Under the pieces are notes generated by a model, which had not been told where the DNA came from, did not search any database, and saw only the letters and a list, made by a program, of their open reading frames with translations. The position numbers and the translations under genes were made by a program. Below, one piece after another: positions 63,701 through 64,000 of a DNA stretch of 64,000 nt (positions are counted from its first letter, which is position 1; the number at the start of each line of letters is the position of its first letter). Source of the stretch: Micromonospora sp. MW-13 (GTDB taxonomy: Bacteria; Actinomycetota; Actinomycetes; Mycobacteriales; Micromonosporaceae); assembly GCF_003434305.1 (NCBI RefSeq), contig NZ_QKKX01000080.1, positions 1-64,000 of the forward strand. Reading direction: 5' to 3'.

Positions 63701-64000
63701 TGGGGCGTACCCCGGTGCAGATGGACGCCGCCGCGGAGCTGGGCCCGGAGCTGGAGACGCACATCCGGCAGGCCCGCGCCGACGCCGACGACCGCGCCCG
63801 CGAGTGGATCACCGAGGGCCTCCCCGCCCGATCGGCGAACCCCCTCGCGGCCCACGCCGCCCGGCACGACACCGACACCCCGCAGACGCGGGCCGGTCAG
63901 GCGCGGCGGCTGCTGGCCCCCGTCCTGCCGCTGGGATGGACCACCACCGGGCCGCTGCCCCAGGCACCGGCCACGCTGCGCCCCGGCACGCGACTGTGGA
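42781..64000 (+). CDS. Giant multi-domain effector, open at right edge
   Basis: The frame runs 7,073 codons from ATG 42781 (ggggaaggga upstream) to the window end with no stop. Residues 1-300 are helical with two hydrophobic spans (near 116-138 and 201-225), like the N-terminal domain of exported type VII toxins. Pro-rich linkers, a helical domain (430-590) and an acidic SSLDE-repeat stretch (860-1000) follow. A papain-like domain has C1056, H1143 and D1163. After a second acidic region come four related modules (1501-3810), a zinc-protease domain with HELKHFAGVPH at 4051, helical and beta regions, and a tail beyond 4937 with internal repeats. C1056 is the only cysteine I found. It resembles the giant actinobacterial lonely-Cys or polymorphic toxin proteins. 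The C-terminal end lies outside the window. Confidence 0.9.
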   Translation, partial: MGEAPVPSVGLSESWKQALEAFTAMRLHRSNLPVLAYDLNALETLADRVRTLLVPELTQAIKAVRAAGEGEIYDRFVAQTAPFVEMLDRVAGLKVNLAQAMRGFLNQMELTDRQALVMFIFMMTELAVAFAMAFFLPVEAAAHIVKVRTIIQTILRSSMVRAAASSTAIQMLFMPGSSLLAQISMLADGLVPEIDWGQVGKQALYGLAVAGVTTAAAPALGRFAGAVGGGLSHLGVSGSTRDLLTRLWMVPVSEVGMEVVGGIGASYIVDGHYDTGSLGPDALSGALSGSGELGAAGAGMGARRGAVNLGFNPTRPRWRMPAGTGFTADGKPVAPVPPPTPVAPDPSMYQPEVGDPAGAGPGGQAPVPVPPVPAPALSAPAPAAPEPVPPVPAWSAPTLSTPSWSTPDLPVPSWSVPNFSVPTVPVVPVPEWVAVAGAPVVEQWQRFQQELVNHYGGLLAGTGQARQFLAALPVSVEQVFTEWADARQNDPTVPAFLSQIGLPATALTEGYLFGVRDQAVARITEAVAAQIPAGGQIPAAVRPELVVAALPAEFDRQALRSAVHLAAQHHIDQYLTTGTPTPVTLQGGLVLPGAVQVPEAGGVPGGAAVPAVVGTPGTAGVPGGAGVPGAAGAAAVPSDAVRAEVVRHVDRSLDAILGTNPLPTTAPLTKPSTMPSAVPSAAVAGPDAAQVNAVADVVRQVVTDLPARFTAAVIPDTTAPEATPAGTDTPAHGRTDVPTVPVTPEQHTAAAASLAETQFTALARKHGVEPTSHDTLAESFRQDWVDRYHQVLAQATAAPGTAGMPSAPATSSTPGVPATPSTPSTPGAPGAPGTPDAGGVRSTVPAGAAPRTDGTPNHHDASDRMSVSELSVPSDDIFSRDSSFNDTRTVSDLSSQDELTSRDDAMTVSDLSSLDEPISRDPVKRDVIDGDSVSGVSSLDESDNGEAARREFRDTDPFRDASSRDGLISGDPVTRDFGGRDSFSNVSSLDEPVGGDPGGRREPAITAPEPAVAATGQPVAATGQPVSAAEAARRVADWVDQTPVGSDNSHDPWWWCVQATLDAYTTAYGRPGKRAVLDDRIIGPDGRPAPTRSWPQLLDILGATDESVAHPGGVTPEDVLAALRAAPGSMVVVRIAPPNEPQHVFALHSQPQPSGPPTIKVRDGLVPGAEDRPEPTDPVRDPWLRHLFASSTRLAAFDSTGRPTTIADLLPDRTTAHPQPTTTTSIDPSAILLASTTPPRGPSQAMQADGTSPEPAGFPGQPSDPAEMDDAPGTGPAFVEQGFHELDPDLSGLNLNTPPAELPSDWEPPWDVEPVESDLSSGGESPASDMDGGTPRGAEPVDPSDPLAGVDSPASESGADWLADADLNNPWEPLEGLSGVDWRAESGQVDYWDPLALVDSPAPVPDVDRLAEPEQVESDLPAGVDSPTSEDGEPPAGTGPVDSGNPWAEIRMPASVADTPWLADADPGEAVRLLAAWDQRVSARGFGILPENPAPIGPDPGSSGAPAVGGAGGVPQDWKRTVASAIAQLSAVGTRGGAGRVPDVAAEFVQWTRDVLGVDLLADLPKPDDFYRAVLRRFEEKLKAAGVEPSASGLRAWVARELAADLRRGGESEFSRLLPYPEVMSEQRREDLHRQWLNKIARDQTGDFDVAHVVPHVIASRLSLSMRIHHSFGAPHDIGPEPRAGIRYPVVFHKGAYYLGQLPDPADAERARRIAEGFPRTEISDDEQQRLDRLFVHARDLLLATIAEAENNPHPTNSDQWPILRETFHRQLAVIRQHPDSPHNKKARELADHVHYLRRLLTAGRWESGNRQDLENQFTIHLPVSVGARGAGYRYLRVWLRNSQSTAVDVDRMAVPGDSVAVHFGKVGGVGTGFAEVSYTAADGTEVHSRREIGRSLNDSELARLRSRAVGKVWDLDRPPLVRDFYTTTSVQHNGELSVGLGQADLGQNVLKPRIPPAPVVGGLPPVLTRELKEARLLLGYARDDGRPTAVVEAPAGKNVKGLPLYLELSKPATTRYDVERLRKRALWEPDDRWALSQQMSFDVVLQPGAWSRQGPLSNRAVSGPLSIEVSGSGRARTLAGAEVDLSPGTSVTLSVGKWPGQGEDGADVAGTIPVVVRAPLVDGSGHVYRLFDTGVDNERFDDLTREISTAPAEVREVPGSSGAPAVGGSGGVPQGWKQAVASAIAQLSAVGTRGEAGGVRDVAAEFAQWTRDVLRIDLLADVPKPNDFHDAVVRRFEEKLKAAGVEPSISGLRAWVARELAADLRRVGESEFSRLLPYPEVMSEQRREDLHRQWLNKIAYHRTGDDDVAHVVPRVIASRLSLSMRVHHSFGAPHDIGPEPGAGVRYPVVFHKGAYYLGQLPDPADAERARRIAEGFPRTEISDDEQQRLDRLFVHARDLLLAAIAEAENNPHPTNSKHWPVLRETLQRELAVIREHPDSPHHRKARELAAYRRYFDDLRADPRWEEETTDFRYHFTLDVGVKRFKNGKSMELSVPLDGGAVPLSIGRLAIRGDRLPVHFGAIGEEGIAFAEFRYTDATDGTDRILYRKFEHNLSDGDLLELRGKAAGRVWDLHHRPLSSDHYQVAVPLSGRGYLAGYYGDPAARRNDRQITVPHVPVVGGLPPVLFAELNGRLILGYAEDGRPTAVLVAPAEKNVTGLPLYLEVGKPALVVDDIKRLRKDALWEPEDRWALSEQMSFEVVLEQGKWTPGPLPIAVGGPDPARTLAGAEVDLSPGTSVTLSVGQWQGRVGADVAGTIPVVVRAPLVDGSGHVYRLLDTGVDNERFDDLKRDITEALTNPGSAAAMLAGRSGDAAQGLPQENLETSGSLPAVVATAIEQLSAVGNLDEQNFVRWTGEVFGIDLTRAKPGNFYDSVFRTFKKQFADLGINRQRLHEWTASSLAADLRLGDASEFRRLLPYPEGVSEQRREDLHRQWIGKIAYGYNSDHDVAHVAVHVLARFIPQSVRIYQPFDAPHDIGSGSDSTKLPVVFYKGAYYLVRPADPNDADLAARIARGPERTPIPDGEKRRLDGLFDQALGMLLARIGAVEENLRTAGSHWPVQREHLQRRLAVIRQGVGGVDLAERQRPESPRQQADILAEYRRYLHSMFQSSPWRGEDPRPQGGRVTLHLNVASQGDSMAVAFAQVGDKRLRIRHLNAVAIPGDRIAVDFGMDGEKVFAVARIPYTAPDGTERFIYRDYDTDFTAEDLNALNERAVEARWRKVHSAIDQLTARKTHKGSAFKRWAYEVFRIGRAEGGARPLDAFYGTVLSTHQDRLAQAGVTTVAELGALVARHLDGDLRRGEQSMFRALLPYPENMSEQRRETLHQHLLNKLVHRQPGYPDVVHVVPHIVAWGLGLPMAIHHPYGAPYVIGPPTEDGEVPQPVVWLDGAYYLGQPRDPHDARIVEGFPSPAALTELRRLDAVFDEALEVLNTEVETAEQNTAIGHWPLLRDTFHRNLAAISQRPNSPQGHVDVLEEHRRYVDALREESTWESENRWNLQDPFTIPVLVEDTAGRPTLGLRLDGDDTILGYADRVAVPGDRVAVDFGKVDGEGVGIARIPYTAPGGTESFAYKEIARRFTDSELAELWSTAAGPVWETVDRWTFGNFYHITAPVSESGTFDITFGGQRVTLPPVEVADGLPPVIAAELREGRFRLGYGMDSRPLAVLEAPAGRNGTGAPLYLELSSPAPTAYDIERLRSMALWESAEPAALLDEVSIDLVMQEDRRTPHPLPLTLGDDNSGRTLDGQEVDLSPGTEVALRVGRFLRLEESNVVTSIVAVVKAPLADQSGYVHRLIDTNLSSEWFDEFEAQWETTDSGKRPAVPEWPAGPLEKRPRTGGGLPGSPAAFEWGPGKGSFSAGVGVETLSSSGWAAGVEPSVEQVDGGWRVSYRSMEGLPRWDEMTRVHSDRFTFKSAEPLRFVETPGAERPFRVETAGQDAGVRVHVDHWVHRESGTVVFRLRLEPDADVASESILRTLGAVEQWVVQTNERLRLEGGPPAVGVVFDPTAETEVRLSPYGSDLKNSKDVWVSEDGSAGRINQLHWLADLPSRAYGHELKHFAGVPHDGSPDDLLRTSRTVGDDHLHEPGFTKWELDQIRDTAASYVAPTVEPRPALVPLGVPRDGRDLLSAFVASEPALVRTALDARLPADLREFLSDPAGVRAAVAESVRTGVTQGSELGRVTELLRDHVSDYLAENAGRLPADVTAQRFAFQSQHARDVAALSPDQALRRVGELVDAGRLDPDTARARLDETRANPADAGRHLLEVLTDPDRQLDSGELAAVKAAVNDWANLSGSPAGQFLAPLLAHATDARMQVSQVAPGGVRPVGGYGPAGGTPVNLAQSAADPERPGVHFDALVPEAPAAVEPSAVPPQQLAPTPQPPAPAADDGQQQVVPLAASPDAPLVVMAEGLPENLRLQRAVGGVLLHDRDAAPGPISSRVLPPTGPGPAILLHSSVLDPDRLGTALAGMRTQDATMAVLHWPQDQPVTVARALEVTAQALGPQSLAMLSVPRSALRDRPTPSPQIVPLDANGEVTFFSGRPERYLFLPEVTGAPRRPAPYGLPEQSPGVYGLGDGWVVWDGGSHLWIGPATELDGARRLLPDTGGWLAEPAVFLDWRATPLPERVRHRVGRIFGGMPAAAPTHLITSGMGLDRRTLVPSEVSGLPAGVQLSHVPGGVLAHAGPRPPAGATTLNWSDLTSPDRPRLVVDESVGDPVAVVEAVHRGLPSGAGPLQVFVAPLAAGTPGTPSGAVDAARVAELLRERFGGRLELVLPVSVVGRQPAGADELIPVDARGQETFPAAAHAWRVPLRPAPPRQPGPLDLRPAATGGFEVYRGWTVREHTGVVLFAQNGTSPNTLSPDALAAPASGVAVVIQSRGGPIPREVADAAARLLSGVPEADRDVRVFGNAASAGPAAPDPGGSSASAPARPATPDRRALALGDPKANLPDVDRIEQGLRAEVARRGVTVRDNEWEQLRERLLNNYPQLVSADGHLFTLGGIEVRARLRPEDPQLVSNPAGSFDTETSGPSLDDTEGRTSEDGRFHANQFTQGVFQTGAHSQSDGTTTRAMRLRGDFNVDVPLGPMTHWGPRFNATLNKVDQKSAYLIDAEKGRVFDTRADSTFYSYEPGWLIEARGDAQPWQAVEVPEPPDGQEAARLVVAIPDHLLESAGEQVVADLPEHLRDNLTRVPELFSASNITGLNELYDLVIDRLRADGFDMSIESPMRNELQRKLWNLETHFDEAVNNRRTPETDGDAGALTRGFAFTLHDDGHAAASIRVYGRRLGGSVQVGLGGGSTRVGASSDKAHIEQVRTGIVGQGGEFSLGQSAGLSLGGAVDLPLARRLDDPQAYKENAKLGLSARAGMSWTSNDGGGVTVASLNVVVGRYTGQTVGHEVPFEWHAEVATSRRPREWPHPTPVVNGSAVLRMSEPDAFDYGFSVDADAFAPDTVPGLADGDLAVVPAGGRPRPVPHDQWRPRLRNTGVHPEDTGGNLLPRHVIQGRGLLGQALPRIDKPAVRRLRAGLMQVLAGEGFLPADGDRPWAHGEQSRPATPDPGTPIEERPLLGRMVDGARDAYDEVVHRDTDAAIDNLDLFNKMVSGDGLESHFDSLAQDGAALVDDPDAPAPEAGMSFTLHSWRNAVMRTAEVTLYAIPRITADVDADGNSVHFERLSDEVSTVTLGMSLGIAGQGTSGNQGWSVEGGVNTALPPSVKELRSVGLLGGSVSRNVGAAERVTRVVNRPELKEYGGRVMFVNAPYDLGYVIRISDRATPIVSPELIPANVHAALLKFNTDPATFSEVAPGDTAPSALNQGIVYFVDAHGLRTAAQNQLPRDLTLAGRPMTGPVASLTNHVTFQARFKEAMLGQYGATTLVEPGFWANTNAALSVKVPRIRGARFVGATPDQYVTGLIELYLAETVNVANRSFAKAFNLPNIGLEHKFGPLNVGFGESAGVRVSESESAETKRVGGLEMLKLAFGRGYAFEAEFDVNVRAGVRTQVGFVVSRVNVPPGADLRGRTMLFILPEAEALAQYAAGELPVSDVQLVDAMGRWSRGELVLSGNTVAGLLSRWRGELADRADSRAVAGLPDLGAYLIQHRVQTWALTLADRHVDLAQRGAVLDPRRRAQFATEFGITLDPNVNPFSALTLPPYLTRTGDRTLGHAGVDELVLFTGPAPADGGPRPTTTVLDAVRELVDAGRPGLLGASHDNWPGAGNSWGVLMVSPDESVVGALPGGLETLQSTLAGQRANIVFADMLHRYNGVSFYLVDQRNPVAVQMFKLKVSGTLGGRPRYTGWRADYGIENYEHAYGATARIIGQALGWNLTPARIGFSVDGVPVSTAGSLSFAPGAGRGVKGAAQVVRERTVYDWTGNYEAEDDIGLTMELSRVQMYGWQPSYLVNHVMTGLNNAADWALHRAPAGFADWISLAPVEPVLTRQYEGRIDFKVPRGLAEATPVPRSPQLDLRALPSLPGDAYVSGALVDDLYPAARHLMGNVLGPQANAPLYRGSVALDGLLSRLNVDNHLSEGLDDGGYLLGSHLFVAGASNNRVAMRMYVKLHSLEIISELATTGTGRYAKFAFTTSATQSRSRWRPNVDAGMAYGAPIGKTNIGPQEDTTAAGGISTGANRTAPASHSATFDDTKRLENHLKMQGRTYLVRIRTQARFVAVPHQHSAYDRDAGLAPMEPARFEADDAPGTGWVSGDGYYEMFADEVHELQRGLAERYDWKANNPADWPAPATDAPSIGLEGLLQRATPAGMAAAPVAGRVIDAGTFDPGQAPQHVALLIRDQLGNHYDAVSPLRLTASAAEQTRLRYEVTLEWAVGHLQQLNATQQATADLAELTAWKNRVGKLAVGAALSAADVRQFNERIPEIVERVQAVLPPGSASVTPPEEVQLLAQDPRTVARVVAFELKTHLDLTVTDDQGAASRYRIDPQGWIVELREGPDGTFAPVTAPEVIFDLDRDLKLRADAAGIRLRRQMATYHELLGRTPVQMDAAAELGPELETHIRQARADADDRAREWITEGLPARSANPLAAHAARHDTDTPQTRAGQARRLLAPVLPLGWTTTGPLPQAPATLRPGTRLW
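45370..45750 (+). repeat. Acidic Ser-Asp repeats in giant gene
   Basis: The segment repeats S-(D/G/N)-(L/V)-S-S-(L/Q)-D-E followed by (P/S/L) and SRD at least four times, separated by SRDD or RDP stretches. It is highly charged and unlikely to fold. It separates the helical N-terminal third from the papain-like domain and could be a cleavage or spacer region. Confidence 0.75.
45841..46380 (+). other. Papain-like Cys/His/Asp domain in giant protein
   Basis: The domain reads AARRVADWVDQTP, then HDPWWWCVQATLDAY with C1056, then PQHVFALHSQP with H1143, and IKVRDGLVPGA with D1163. The spacing of C, H and D and the hydrophobic context fit papain-fold toxin domains of the Tox-PL/glutamine deamidase kind, in which D follows H by about 20 residues in a short strand. 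Protease, deamidase and transglutaminase activities share this fold and cannot be separated from sequence alone. Confidence 0.6.
47281..48155 (+). repeat. Direct repeat, copy 1, in giant gene
   Basis: About 875 bp match copy 2 exactly 1,977 bp downstream, with long identical runs (for example around 47524-48050). It encodes GGVPQDWKRTVASAIAQLSA, LLPYPEVMSEQRREDLHRQW, VVPHVIASRLSLSMRIHHSF and VVFHKGAYYLGQ. The unit starts the first of four modules. Confidence 0.9.
49258..50132 (+). repeat. Direct repeat, copy 2, in giant gene
   Basis: Second copy of the 47281 unit, in frame (659 codons apart). Most differences cluster at the two ends, so the middle has been duplicated recently or kept alike by gene conversion. 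More diverged relatives start near 51283 and 52450. Confidence 0.9.
51283..54219 (+). repeat. Diverged modules 3 and 4 in giant gene
   Basis: Module 3 (from 51283) and module 4 (from 52450) keep the landmarks LLPYPEG/N-x-SEQRRE-x-LH, then H-x-(V)(P)H, and (VVF/VVW)-x-x-GAYYL, but are clearly older copies. Module 3 is shorter: it lacks the beta domain (PVVGGLPPVL, LPLYLEL, ERLRKRALWEP) that ends modules 1, 2 and 4. No cysteine occurs in any module, so a cysteine-protease role is excluded. Confidence 0.8.
54301..55080 (+). other. Metzincin-type zinc protease motif in giant protein
   Basis: At 54931 the frame encodes HELKHFAGVPHD, a perfect HExxHxxGxxH with candidate zinc ligands H4051, H4055 and H4061 and catalytic E4052. 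Upstream lies a compact alpha/beta region (VRVHVDHWVHRESGTVVFRL, INQLHWLADLPSRAYG). No Met occurs in the next 240 residues, so the usual Met-turn is missing or replaced. Either this is a divergent zincin or the match is structural coincidence; the surrounding domain size favours a zincin. Confidence 0.6.
58546..62580 (+). repeat. Diverged internal repeats in giant tail
   Basis: Three segments share an opening and pattern: GFAFTLHDDGHAAASIRVYG (58546), GMSFTLHSWRNAVMRTAEVT (59641) and GSHLFVAGASNNRVAMRMYV (62353). Each is followed by alternating hydrophobic beta-strands, and the first two share GI(V/A)GQG. Between copies lie 360 to 900 residues. They suggest the tail grew by duplication of a beta-rich unit. 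The family is unknown. Confidence 0.5.

Overview
The window is high-GC actinobacterial DNA: leaderless or GTG starts, ATGA stop/start couplings, Tat signals, an ECF sigma factor, LtrA, a DUF574-type methyltransferase and a type VII secretion (ESX) locus. The style fits Micromonosporaceae or a close relative; that is inference from gene content, not a species call. No rRNA, tRNA or CRISPR array was seen.

Left flank (about 1-12,200) is a loosely packed accessory region with several decayed genes. It holds a broken IS5-type transposase, a C-terminal hemerythrin fragment, an integrase-like fragment and a frameshifted secreted protein. Intact genes among them are a small secreted protein, a Cys-rich protein, a GH15 glucoamylase/trehalase, an SDR oxidoreductase, an LtrA membrane protein, a GNAT-like acyltransferase, a Tat-exported beta-propeller protein and a DUF574 methyltransferase.

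From 12,259 to 19,429 is a regulatory block: a membrane-anchored Hsp70-like protein, divergent to a NarL-type response regulator followed by a large degenerate kinase-like protein, then an oppositely oriented sensor kinase and an ECF sigma factor.

From 19,740 to the right edge all genes read rightward and form one type VII secretion locus. In order: GT2 glycosyltransferase, two unknown proteins (the second with an inactive-looking ADP-ribosyltransferase-like domain), a beta-helix protein fused to two EccA-like AAA+ ATPases, a small unknown, EccC (three ATPase domains), a toxin-type GT32/GT44-like glycosyltransferase, EccD, EccB, two Esx-like small proteins, a perfect 22-bp hairpin, a small helical protein, a 1,039-aa PPE/WXG-like protein with NPFANMG repeats, a YbaB-like protein, a small unknown, and a giant gene.

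The giant gene starts at 42,781 and stays open through the right edge: 7,073 codons without a stop. I read its frame line by line and found a single cysteine codon, in a papain-like Cys/His/Asp domain. Further along are four related ~400-660-aa modules, two of them near-identical at DNA level, then a perfect HExxHxxGxxH zinc-protease signature, then more than 2,000 residues of mostly unrecognised sequence with internal repeats. The best reading is that the locus builds, possibly glycosylates and exports a giant multi-enzyme effector through a type VII system. EccE and a mycosin protease are not in the window.
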